The notes under the pieces are model-generated. The model was not told the DNA's origin and searched no databases. It was given only the letters and a program-made list of their open reading frames with translations. This document shows, in pieces, positions 9,722 through 18,486 of a DNA stretch of 64,000 nucleotides. Made by a program: the position numbers and the translations under genes. The stretch lies in the NCBI RefSeq assembly GCF_030125375.1, contig NZ_JASJUU010000001.1, forward strand, positions 1,037,354 to 1,101,353, in the 5' to 3' direction. Every line of letters starts with the position of its first letter. The stretch's first letter is position 1. Origin of the DNA: Pseudoalteromonas umbrosa. GTDB lineage: Bacteria > Pseudomonadota > Gammaproteobacteria > Enterobacterales > Alteromonadaceae.

Positions 9722-10420
9722 TCAGCATAAACTGGACTTGGTAATAGCACGGTAACCTAGGCCTTTTTTCGTTTGGATAACCTGAGGTTTTTTTGGGTTA
9801 ATTTCAAGCTTTTTTCGTAGCCGGCAAATAATGGTGTCAACTGCACGCACCGACTCAGGGCCTTGATGCAATCTCGTGGCGTCTATTATTTCCTCGCGGG
9901 TATATATACGTGGCGCGTTTTTGGCAAGTAAAAATAACACAGTTTGCTCATGGAGCGTTAACACGACTTCACTGCCACTAGAATCTAACACCACTTGATT
10001 ATCAAAATCTATCGTCTTATCACCAAGCACAACTTTGTCTGTGCCTGTCATTTTATTTGGCGTGCTATCAATCAAAAGGTTAATTCTCAACAATAACTCT
10101 TTAACTGTATAAGGCTTTGCTAGGTAATCATTCGCACCGAACTCAAGGCCAGCCACTCTGTCTTCATCACTTCCACGCCCTGAAGAAACGATTACAGGGG
10201 TTAAACCTTGACGGTTTTTTAGCTTACGCAGCAATACCAAGCCATCTTCATCAGGCAGCCCTAAGTCGAGAATGATTAGGGCATATGAATTCTCTTGCAG
10301 TTTTTCCCAACATGCTTTTGCACTCGATGCCCTATCTACTTTAAACCCCGTTAGCTCCAAATAGGCACAAGTGACCTCGGCAAGCTGTTCATCATCTTCA
10401 ATGAGCAGTAAAGTGTGCAT
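9722..10420 (-). CDS. OmpR/PhoB-family response regulator
   Basis: 232 residues: REC domain 1-115 with EDD at 8-10, Asp52 in LIILDLGLPDEDG and Lys in YLAKPY, then a winged-helix DNA-binding domain about 130-228 (TREEIIDATR, VDTIICRLRKKL, KGLGYR). It is a transcription factor of the OmpR class, closest in feel to QseB/PmrA/KdpE-type proteins. The ATG at 10420 is chosen because GGAG lies five bases upstream; a longer frame to 10453 adds 11 residues with no better ribosome site. No cognate histidine kinase is directly adjacent. The hybrid kinase at 11795 or the CHASE3 protein downstream might connect to it, which the sequence does not prove. Confidence 0.92.
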   Translation of the reverse strand: MHTLLLIEDDEQLAEVTCAYLELTGFKVDRASSAKACWEKLQENSYALIILDLGLPDEDGLVLLRKLKNRQGLTPVIVSSGRGSDEDRVAGLEFGANDYLAKPYTVKELLLRINLLIDSTPNKMTGTDKVVLGDKTIDFDNQVVLDSSGSEVVLTLHEQTVLFLLAKNAPRIYTREEIIDATRLHQGPESVRAVDTIICRLRKKLEINPKKPQVIQTKKGLGYRAITKSSLC

Positions 10421-10535
10421 ATTCGCTCCCATCACATTTATCAACCCAGACATATCTCAGAAATATTCTAGAAAAAGTATAGACACAAATAAGTACTAGG
10501 CTTCAATGTAGTTTGCATAGTAATTGAGGTGTCAA

Positions 10536-11672
10536 ATGCAACTCTCAAAAGGTAAAGTCATGATTGTTGAGGACGATTTGGAGTATTTAGCCCTTTACAA
10601 AGAAATTTTAAATACTCAATTCGATGTCTACACATTCACATGCGCACGAGAAGCGCTTCAAGCTACTGAAAAGCTTAAACCGCAAACCATCATACTTGAC
10701 TTACATTTACCCGATATCACTGGCATAGAATTTTGTGAAGAACTGCATAAGAAAAATTTCGAGCAGTCCAAGTTCGAAATTATTTTCATTTCTGGTGAGA
10801 CAGATATATCTCAAAAGCTAAAAGCCTTTGAGATGGGAGCAGCAGACTTTCTCACAAAGCCGTTTGAAATAGATGAACTCAAACACAAAATTGGCACTAG
10901 TATAGGACGCCAATTAAACCGGGAGCAGTTACAAGAATCCATTAATAGTAATAACAGGGCATATAACAAACGTATAGAGCAAGTGTCCCAATGCAACCAA
11001 ATCATGCACTTTTATAACGATATTACCTTATGCTCTACTGTACACGGTATCGCCGACGCTTTTTTCTCTCTCATGTCAAGCTTTGGGTTACAGACGTCTA
11101 TTTGTTTCAGGTTACCCAAGCCAACCTGCCTGCGAGATGATCGTATTCGCACCACGCCCATTGAGGAAGAAATCTTTGAGATATTAAAACATGCAGGTCA
11201 CATACATGAGTTTTCCAACCGAGTACTTATTAATCAGGACAATGTGTCATTTTTGATTAAACACACGCCAGATAATAGCCATAACTTTGAGCTGGTAAAG
11301 CAAAATGCGTGTGGTTTAGCTGAGGCAATGAACGCAAAAGCACTAGAACTTTGTCAGCCATCAAAAAACGAATCACCAATCTACACTCTTCCTCAAAAGC
11401 TTGAAGCACTTCGTCTCGAAGTCAATGACTATCAAAACGATACGAATAGACTCCTGACAATCATGATGTATGAAATCACAGCTAATTTTCAATCATTAAA
11501 CATAACAGATCAGCAAAAACAATGGCTGACTGAGCTAACCAAACACACGCTATCTCGAATAGATGAAGCAAGTCAAAGGCTTACCTCTTCAGCGGCAAGT
11601 TTATCAACCGAAATCAACAAAACAGAATCGTCACAGGTTCGTCCTTTTTCGGAGCCAAAGTCAAAACCTTAG
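10536..11672 (+). CDS. Response regulator with unrecognised C-terminal output region (copy B)
   Basis: 378 residues. Intact REC domain about 1-125: VEDD, Asp55 in TIILDLHLPD, SGE at the Ser/Thr position and Lys in LTKPFE. The C-terminal region from about 160 shares an ordered motif set with copies A and C: IMHFYNDITLC, then SFGLQTSICFR, then VSFLIKHTPDN, followed by a long helical tail rich in Glu, Gln and Leu. ATG at 10536 has GAGG six bases upstream and is preferred over TTG at 10524. It precedes the hybrid kinase at 11795 by about 120 bp on the same strand, so it is a natural candidate to receive phosphate from it (inference). Output function unknown. Confidence 0.85.
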   Translation: MQLSKGKVMIVEDDLEYLALYKEILNTQFDVYTFTCAREALQATEKLKPQTIILDLHLPDITGIEFCEELHKKNFEQSKFEIIFISGETDISQKLKAFEMGAADFLTKPFEIDELKHKIGTSIGRQLNREQLQESINSNNRAYNKRIEQVSQCNQIMHFYNDITLCSTVHGIADAFFSLMSSFGLQTSICFRLPKPTCLRDDRIRTTPIEEEIFEILKHAGHIHEFSNRVLINQDNVSFLIKHTPDNSHNFELVKQNACGLAEAMNAKALELCQPSKNESPIYTLPQKLEALRLEVNDYQNDTNRLLTIMMYEITANFQSLNITDQQKQWLTELTKHTLSRIDEASQRLTSSAASLSTEINKTESSQVRPFSEPKSKP

Positions 11673-11794
11673 ATACACATATTCAGTTATTTAACTACAC
11701 TTTGTAGACGCAACGTGAATTTCAATACCATTAGCTCGCTTGAGCCAGTCATAATAAATCAGAGTCTAGTATCTTATTTAATTGAGAACATTGC

Positions 11795-14700
11795 ATGAAG
11801 CTTAGAACATTAATTCTTTTGGTTATGCTGTCCTGTACCACTGTTCCTTTAATCATATTTCACCTATTAAACGTCACCAGTGAAAAGCAGTTGCTTCGCA
11901 ATGAAACTATCGCCAAATTGCAAGATGTTGCTGATATCAATCATAAACGAATAACCAGCTTGCTGGCCAACAAAAAAAATGCTGTCGCACTTATTAAAAG
12001 TCGTACTCAACTCAGAAATCTTTTAAAGCAAACATCAAGCAAACCAGAACACCACTTGGTCAAAAAAATTGGTGAAATAATAACCCATGCCATTTCATCC
12101 AGTACAAACATATACGGTATTGCAATCTACAACGACAACAAGGAACTTGTATTTACCTCTAAAGACGACTTACATTCACTTATCAACACAAGCGATTTAA
12201 AAACTGATGGCTCCCCCTATAACGTAAAAATACTTTTTTCAAAAAAGTCTCAATTACTCTTGTTTATCGAACCCATCGAATTAAATAAGCAATTGATTGG
12301 TTACATTGAGGTCGCATTCACAAACGATGAGCTGCAAGCCATTGTTAATGACTATACAGGCCTTGGAAAAAGTGGTGAAATTGTACTTGCGTCTCGAGAT
12401 ACAAACGGGGATGCCATATTTCTTACGCCCACACGAAACGACCCATCTGTCGCGCTCTCATTTACTGTCTCTAAAAATAATTTAGAGATCCCTATCACAC
12501 ACGCTATCAATGGTACAAACGATATTTTTCCTGATTATGTGGATTATAGGGAGATCCCTGTTTTAGCGATTTCACATCACATACCAGAAACAGACTGGGG
12601 GATGGTTGTAAAAATAGATAAAACGGAAGCTTTTAAAAGGGTTGAACAATTAAACTTACAGTCAATAGAAATTGTGATAGGCGCACTTTGTTTCGTTTCT
12701 CTACTTTCTTTTATTTTAATCAGCTGGCTCACTAAACCTTTTTTTATCATTCATAAAGCTTTGGTGACAGCTGCAGATGGCAAGCATTTCAGAATTACTG
12801 ATAAGCATACTATTCATGAGATTCAGGAGGTTATCAAATCCATAGATTTCATGCTCCAGCAGCGCGACCAGACTGAACAGGCTTTACAAAATAATATTGA
12901 TGAGCTCATCAAGTTAAATCATCAATTAGATTCTGAAGCTGAGCGATTTAAGCGTTGGAAAGAGTCCAACTTTATCGGCATTATTCACTCCGATGCAAAA
13001 GGAAATATCCTTGACGCCAATACAACACTTTTAGACATGATTGGCTATACAAAAGATGAACTATTAAATGGCCAAATCGACTGGAAAAACCTTACTCCAG
13101 ATAAATACCTTCCTCTAGACCTTCGTGCCGTTGAAGAAGCAAATGAAAAGGGATACTGGACGCCATTTGAAAAGGTTTATATACACAAATTAGGTCACGA
13201 AGTCCCTATTTTAATTGGTGGCTCTATTTTCAATAAAACCAATCAAGAGTTCATTGTGTTTATAGTAAGCTTAGCTGACAAATATAAGCAAATGAGAGAA
13301 CTTGAAAGATACAGAGGCATCGTTGAGAATTCCAATGATATGTTCGCTTTTCTTGACCTAAAGTACAAGTTTGTAACTGTAAACGAAGCTTATTTAAAAC
13401 TACATAACAAAAACCGTGACGAAGTATTAGGTCGTACAGTTTCTGAAATATTAGGTCACTCCTTGTTTGACAAAGTCAAAAGCAAAATAGACAAAGCACT
13501 TCAAGGTGAGACAATCTCATTTAAAGAAACTTTATTTGTGAGCACACCGAAAGAACGCAAACTGCAAGTTTCTTATATTCCCTACCACTCTAGTGACAAG
13601 GAAATTATCGGCTTTATCTTTAAAGGGGAAGATATAACGGAGCTTGAATCTAAACAAAAATTAATCGAACTAAAAGAAGCAGAACAAAAACGTATCATTG
13701 AATCATTACTAGAGGGTATTTTCACCACGGACTCACATGGCACTATCCTGTCTTTTAACCCTGAAGCTGAAAATATATTTGGTTATAAAGAGCATGAAAT
13801 TGTTGGCCGCAGCATAGACGAATTAACTGATGGTGTTGGCCAACACACTGAAAAACTTGCCAGTTATATACAATCAGGATCATCGCAAATCATCAACAAC
13901 CGTTTGGGTAGAGATGTAAACGCAAAGCATAAAACCGGGTACATTTTCCCAATAAGGATCTCGGTTGCTAGTATGCCATTAACCGAATGCGGAGAATTAC
14001 ACTTTATTGCCAACTTTCAAGATATGAGTGAGCATGAGCAACAAGCTAAGCTAATTAATCGCAGTTCCAAACTTGAATCTCTTGGAAATATAGCAGGTGG
14101 TGTTGCGCATGATTTCAACAATATATTAGGGATTATTTTAGGCTATACAAACCTCTTAGAAGATTTCAGTAAAGACACCACAACTAGCTTAAAAGCCATT
14201 GAAAGAGCATGCTATCGCGGACAAAAGCTAACAGGTAATCTACTCACCTTTGCAAAAAAAACACCTAGTTCACCTAACTATGTCGATATTAATGAATTAA
14301 TCCAAAAAAACAAAAAACTTCTTGAAGCGGCAATGACCTCCAAAATAAAGCTCACCCTAAACCTAGATGCCAATATCGAACAAGCATATCTAGAGGAGAA
14401 CCTGTTTGAAGATTTACTATTGAACATGTCCATCAATGCCATGCATGCAATGCCAAATGGTGGAGAATTAAGAATATCAACAGAAAAAATATTACTTCCT
14501 CAAGAGAGAATGCAAGCACTTGAACTGAACACTCCCAATATTATCAAGGTAAGCTTTAAAGACACAGGCATTGGCATTCTTCCAGAAAATATAGAAAAAA
14601 TCTTCGACCCATTTTTTACTACTAAAAAGGAAACAGGTAACGGTTTAGGCCTTTCACAATGCTACGGCTTTGTAAAAGCCTCAAATGGTGCAATTGACGT

Positions 14701-15163
14701 CGTATCACAGGTTGAGAAAGGTACTGAATTTACAGTATATTTTCCCTCTGTTACCAAGAAACCTACTTCCGTCCCCCCTACTGTTACTGATCACCCCTTA
14801 GTATTGCCAGAGGCGATTAAAACCTTATTGATAGTCGATGATGAAGAAGATATTCGGTATCTCGTTAAATCATTTTTAGAGAGTACACATGTGCAAGTGA
14901 TAGAAGCGTGTGATGCTCAAGTGGGTTTATCTGTTTTACAACAGCAGAATGTTGATTTCGTGGTGAGCGATGTCATTATGCCACACTCTGACGGCATAGA
15001 GTTTATTCAATCCGCATTAACGATTCAAAATAACTTACACTATTTGTTTATTTCTGGTTTTATTGATTGCGAAGATACTGAGCAGCTAACAACTGATAAA
15101 ATTCTTTACAAACCATTCAATAAACAACAGCTTATTAAAAAAATCCTAGACGTTATCAAATAA
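11795..15163 (+). CDS. Hybrid sensor histidine kinase (dCache-like sensor, three PAS, HisKA, HATPase, REC)
   Basis: 1122 residues. TM1 about 5-25, a large periplasmic dCache-like sensor about 30-285, TM2 about 288-312, a HAMP-like and coiled-coil linker, then three PAS domains about 390-500, 510-625 and 630-745 (GTILSFNPEAENIFGYKE in the third). The dimerisation helix carries His772 in AGGVAHDFNN, the variant H-box of NtrB/hybrid kinases. HATPase has DTGIGI and NGLGLS. The C-terminal REC about 1005-1120 has Asp in FVVSDVIMP and Lys in LYKPFN. No Hpt is present, so onward transfer would need a separate Hpt protein, such as the Hpt at the end of the kinase at 1886. A strong bidirectional terminator begins at its stop codon. 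Confidence 0.93.
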   Translation: MKLRTLILLVMLSCTTVPLIIFHLLNVTSEKQLLRNETIAKLQDVADINHKRITSLLANKKNAVALIKSRTQLRNLLKQTSSKPEHHLVKKIGEIITHAISSSTNIYGIAIYNDNKELVFTSKDDLHSLINTSDLKTDGSPYNVKILFSKKSQLLLFIEPIELNKQLIGYIEVAFTNDELQAIVNDYTGLGKSGEIVLASRDTNGDAIFLTPTRNDPSVALSFTVSKNNLEIPITHAINGTNDIFPDYVDYREIPVLAISHHIPETDWGMVVKIDKTEAFKRVEQLNLQSIEIVIGALCFVSLLSFILISWLTKPFFIIHKALVTAADGKHFRITDKHTIHEIQEVIKSIDFMLQQRDQTEQALQNNIDELIKLNHQLDSEAERFKRWKESNFIGIIHSDAKGNILDANTTLLDMIGYTKDELLNGQIDWKNLTPDKYLPLDLRAVEEANEKGYWTPFEKVYIHKLGHEVPILIGGSIFNKTNQEFIVFIVSLADKYKQMRELERYRGIVENSNDMFAFLDLKYKFVTVNEAYLKLHNKNRDEVLGRTVSEILGHSLFDKVKSKIDKALQGETISFKETLFVSTPKERKLQVSYIPYHSSDKEIIGFIFKGEDITELESKQKLIELKEAEQKRIIESLLEGIFTTDSHGTILSFNPEAENIFGYKEHEIVGRSIDELTDGVGQHTEKLASYIQSGSSQIINNRLGRDVNAKHKTGYIFPIRISVASMPLTECGELHFIANFQDMSEHEQQAKLINRSSKLESLGNIAGGVAHDFNNILGIILGYTNLLEDFSKDTTTSLKAIERACYRGQKLTGNLLTFAKKTPSSPNYVDINELIQKNKKLLEAAMTSKIKLTLNLDANIEQAYLEENLFEDLLLNMSINAMHAMPNGGELRISTEKILLPQERMQALELNTPNIIKVSFKDTGIGILPENIEKIFDPFFTTKKETGNGLGLSQCYGFVKASNGAIDVVSQVEKGTEFTVYFPSVTKKPTSVPPTVTDHPLVLPEAIKTLLIVDDEEDIRYLVKSFLESTHVQVIEACDAQVGLSVLQQQNVDFVVSDVIMPHSDGIEFIQSALTIQNNLHYLFISGFIDCEDTEQLTTDKILYKPFNKQQLIKKILDVIK

Positions 15164-15191
15164 AGAAGGCGACATAAGATGTCGCCTTCTT
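15163..15191. terminator. Bidirectional intrinsic terminator between convergent genes
   Basis: A perfect 13-bp stem (AAGAAGGCGACAT paired with ATGTCGCCTTCTT) around a 3-base AAG loop sits between the hybrid kinase stop and the convergent subtilase gene. A-rich 5' and T-rich 3' flanks make it usable from either strand. Confidence 0.88.
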
Positions 15192-15219
15192 ACCTTTTCA
15201 TCTCAAGGTTTTTAAGGAA

Positions 15220-17220
15220 TTAGTTACACTTTCCTAGGTCAGTCCATACTTTCCAGTCGTTACCAACATTAGAGTTTTGAGCTGGGTTCGCATCTCTATT
15301 CCACCAGTTGCTGCGATACTTGCTGCCTTGGTAAGAAACTTCAGAACCTGCAACATATGTTTTTGATGCACTCCACTCACTTAGACCAACACAGCCTGTA
15401 TTATCAACGAAATCTGTCACAGTTACAGATTTAGAAATACTGTGTGTTGCTCCTGCATCGTCAGTCACAGTAACAGAAACCTGATATGCGCCAGCATTAG
15501 AAAATGCGTGTGAAACTCTGGCACCTGTTGTATTAAATCCACCGATATTCCAGTCGTAACTTACAATTTGACCATCTGCATCGCGGCTTGAAGTCGCATT
15601 AAAATCACATGCTAATGCACTACAGCTGAAAGTAAAGTCTGCAACTGGAGCTTGATTATCAACAGCACCACCACAACCATTTGCAGCAATGTAATCTGAT
15701 GCAGCTTTCGCTTGAACTAGACCATAACCATATTCATCATCACGACCTGCAGTACCTAAATCAATTGCAGTAGCATTAAGTGCATTACGAATATCTACGT
15801 TTGTACAACTTGGGTGCTGGCTCCAAACTAGCGCTGCAACACCTGCAACATGCGGACTTGCCATTGAGGTACCAGTCTTAAGACCATAATCTAACACTGC
15901 ATTCAATTCTACTTTAACTGAACTACCTACTGATGCTTTAAGTGCAGTGCCTGCGTCTTGTGATAAAGAAAGCACAGGAATAGTTAAACCGTGGTTTGCA
16001 TCTCCAAGCGTACCACCAAATTCACCTGCTGCATTGTTGTATATAATTGCAGCAACACCTCCGCCCGCTTCACAATTTGCAGCCTTATCTTTAAATGATG
16101 CACCGCCGCGCTCAATTAAACAGATACTTTGTGTTGCCGCACATGCTGTTAAACTTTGACCGCAATCTACAAGTTCTGCGCTAACTGTACCCTCAACTGA
16201 ATGAGTCATACCACCAGCTTTTACAAAATTACCGCCTGCAGTAATACCAGCAAGAATACCTGAGCTTCTTGGTACAGTTGACAGTACATCAGTACCTGGC
16301 GCTGCAATTTCAACCTGTACATTATATTGTGAGGATGGGTTCTTCACTCTATTTTCATCAATATTTGCAACAGATACAACCGTGTCATAACTCGCAGGAT
16401 AGCTCATCGTTGCGTTGCCATCGTTACCTGCTGCAGCGATAATCAATACGCCTTTATCATAAGCTGCCTGCAAACGCTCTTGGAAATACTGACTTGGGCT
16501 GCCACCACCTAAACTCATGTTGATAACTTTAGCGCCATTCTCAACACAGTTGTCTACTGCGCGAGCAATACGAGAAGTAAGACCTTGCTTGCCATCGTTA
16601 TCAAATACACGAACGTTGTGTATACCAATCTTATCGTTTGGAAGTACACCTACCACACCTTTGCCATTATCAAGCGCAACAATAGTACCTGCTACGTGCG
16701 TACCGTGGCCTGAACCATCTTGGTACCAATTTAAACCACCAGGTAAATCGGTGAAACCGGTTGCGTTTTGCGGTAAATCAGGGTGACCTAAGTCATAACC
16801 AGAGTCGATAACACACACTTTAAACAAGTCCGCATTGGTATCTTGCAATAGGTTTGCTTGAACTTCAGCAAGACCATAAGGTGATACTTCACCTACAAAG
16901 TCTTGTGTAAATGGTACATACTCAAAATCTTCTTCAATATATGCATATTGCCCAGACGCTTTTAACTTAGCTACCTGCTCAGGTGTTAAATCCATAGTCA
17001 CAACAGTACCTGTTGTGTCTGTTGATAAAACTTCTGCAGAAGCTTCTGCGCTGAAACTTTCTGTAATATTGGCCCTTGCAAAACGACTAGTCTCTGGAGC
17101 AAAGATACTAAGATCACTTTGCTTTAAGATGTATTGTTTTGTTTCCTGTGCTTGAGCAACCGTTGCAGAAAGCGCTGCAACTGCTAACGCGACTGAAGTT
17201 AATTTGAACATTTTTTTCAT
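15220..17220 (-). CDS. Secreted subtilisin-family (S8) serine protease with PA, PKD and CBM5/12 domains
   Basis: 666-residue exported protease. Signal peptide 1-25 (ending VAQAQ), inhibitor-like propeptide about 28-105, S8 catalytic domain with triad Asp139 (VIDSGYD), His172 (GHGTHVAGT) and Ser452 (GTSMASPH). A protease-associated (PA) domain is inserted at about 345-435 (LIERGGASF, IPVLSLS). Behind the catalytic unit lie a PKD domain about 524-603 and a C-terminal CBM5/12 chitin-binding-type module about 610-666 with tryptophans (SEWSASKTY, NWWNRDANP). ATG at 17220 is preferred, with AGGA six bases upstream; the longer frame to 17256 lacks a signal start. It should degrade extracellular protein while attached to chitin-like particles, as known for marine Pseudoalteromonas proteases. 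C-terminal modules may be trimmed on maturation. Confidence 0.94.
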   Translation of the reverse strand: MKKMFKLTSVALAVAALSATVAQAQETKQYILKQSDLSIFAPETSRFARANITESFSAEASAEVLSTDTTGTVVTMDLTPEQVAKLKASGQYAYIEEDFEYVPFTQDFVGEVSPYGLAEVQANLLQDTNADLFKVCVIDSGYDLGHPDLPQNATGFTDLPGGLNWYQDGSGHGTHVAGTIVALDNGKGVVGVLPNDKIGIHNVRVFDNDGKQGLTSRIARAVDNCVENGAKVINMSLGGGSPSQYFQERLQAAYDKGVLIIAAAGNDGNATMSYPASYDTVVSVANIDENRVKNPSSQYNVQVEIAAPGTDVLSTVPRSSGILAGITAGGNFVKAGGMTHSVEGTVSAELVDCGQSLTACAATQSICLIERGGASFKDKAANCEAGGGVAAIIYNNAAGEFGGTLGDANHGLTIPVLSLSQDAGTALKASVGSSVKVELNAVLDYGLKTGTSMASPHVAGVAALVWSQHPSCTNVDIRNALNATAIDLGTAGRDDEYGYGLVQAKAASDYIAANGCGGAVDNQAPVADFTFSCSALACDFNATSSRDADGQIVSYDWNIGGFNTTGARVSHAFSNAGAYQVSVTVTDDAGATHSISKSVTVTDFVDNTGCVGLSEWSASKTYVAGSEVSYQGSKYRSNWWNRDANPAQNSNVGNDWKVWTDLGKCN

Positions 17221-17731
17221 GCTGATTCCTATATTCTTATTTTTATCCGCATCCAATGCGGTGAATCCCTATTGCGCTAGTAATTGTGTACCTAACTTGC
17301 AAACACACTACACAAGCAAAACTTCATTTACAACCATTTATTTACAAAAATTCATTTTTTCTTCATTAAAAGTAAAAAAGCAATAAATAAAAATATGCAA
17401 CTGACTGGTTTTTGAGCAGATATTGTAAATAATGCTTTTTGAGAATTACTTGCCCATTAATACAAACAGCAACAATCAAAAAAAATAACAATATTGGGAA
17501 TATTTTTTAAAAAGTAACCAGCTTAATTTAATCATATGGAAAATTGAGTCGACAAAAACTCTTCAGAACAATTTTTTGTCTGTGCGTCAATTACAAAGAC
17601 CCTATTCCACTTAAAATCAAGCTAAGAAATAATCAAGATCAACTTAAATAAAACTATTTCAAACAATTATGATTTACTCCAGAACCAGATTCTAGGATAA
17701 TGAGAATAATTTCCATTAAGGAGTAACATCA
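17221..17731. other. Divergent AT-rich intergenic region between subtilase and azurin
   Basis: About 510 bp with no convincing gene. It must contain promoters for both the subtilase (leftward) and azurin (rightward). It is very A+T rich with poly-A/T runs near 17360-17400 and 17480-17520, as in regions bound by nucleoid proteins. The only recognisable site is a Fur-like sequence close to the azurin start. Confidence 0.6.
17696..17715 (+). promoter_or_regulatory. Possible Fur box before azurin
   Basis: GATAATGAGAATAATTTCC matches the 19-bp Fur consensus at about 15 positions. It ends some 17 bp before the azurin ATG and overlaps the region just before the AAGGAG ribosome site. In an AT-rich stretch a chance match is possible. 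Confidence 0.4.
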
Positions 17732-18181
17732 ATGAAAATTATTAAAAAATTCGCGGTTGCCATGCTTTGTATTTCAGCTTTTCAAGCTTCAGCCAATGAC
17801 TGCGAGCTAACAATTGAATCAAACGATATGATGCAATTCTCAAAAAAGTCATTGTCCGTACCAGAGAAATGCAAAGAAGTAAAATTAACACTTATTCACA
17901 CAGGCAAGCTTCCAGCAACAGTTATGGGTCATAACTGGGTATTAACAGAAAAGAAAAATGTTAAGGCTGTTGCATCTGATGGAATGAGGGCTGGTGTTAA
18001 AAGTAGCTATGTTAAACCTAATGATCCAAGGGTATTTGCATTTACGTCTGTTATTGGTGGCGGAGAATCTACTTCTATTACCTTTTCAACAAATGGCATG
18101 AACAAAAATACAGAATATAATTTCTTTTGCTCATTCCCTGGACATTTTGCGATCATGAAAGGGACTTTTAATATTGTATAA
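17732..18181 (+). CDS. azu: Azurin, periplasmic type-1 copper protein
   Basis: 149-residue precursor of a blue copper electron carrier. Signal peptide 1-21 ends QASA, leaving a 128-residue mature protein, the standard azurin length. Copper ligands align exactly with mature azurin numbering: His46 (GHNW), Cys112, His117 and Met121 (FFCSFPGHFAIMKG); the Cys3-Cys26 disulfide is also retained (NDCEL, PEKCKE). It shuttles electrons in the periplasm to cytochrome peroxidases, nitrite reductase or oxidases. It is a single-gene unit with a strong ribosome site (AAGGAG, 8 bases before ATG). A candidate Fur box lies just upstream and an inverted repeat follows the stop. Confidence 0.97.
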   Translation: MKIIKKFAVAMLCISAFQASANDCELTIESNDMMQFSKKSLSVPEKCKEVKLTLIHTGKLPATVMGHNWVLTEKKNVKAVASDGMRAGVKSSYVKPNDPRVFAFTSVIGGGESTSITFSTNGMNKNTEYNFFCSFPGHFAIMKGTFNIV

Positions 18182-18486
18182 AATTTGTGCCAGTATAAGA
18201 TATAACTCGTACTATACTGGCATATTGAATAATATTCATTCAACATAAGAAATCTGTAATATAAAATTACATCCCTTTAAAGTTATAAAGCAACTTACTT
18301 ATTCAGATGCGTTGAAATGTGTATATTTATAATCACTTCCACTAATTTTATTGCTAACTTTTTCAACTCAAATCAACTTTAACCCAACTTTTTTTAAAAA
18401 AAATTTAAAAATATCCTGCTAGAACGTTATTTTCTTAAATATTAATCGTTTGAATATGTGACTTAATAACAAGTAAGGATATTCTA
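18182..18486. other. AT-rich gap between azurin and S41 peptidase, with an inverted repeat
   Basis: No gene. An inverted repeat TGCCAGTATA/TATACTGGCA (18188-18197 and 18213-18222) with a 15-base loop follows the azurin stop; it lacks a long T run, so it is a weak terminator or mRNA-end stabiliser. The remainder is AT-rich and should carry the peptidase promoter. Confidence 0.5.
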
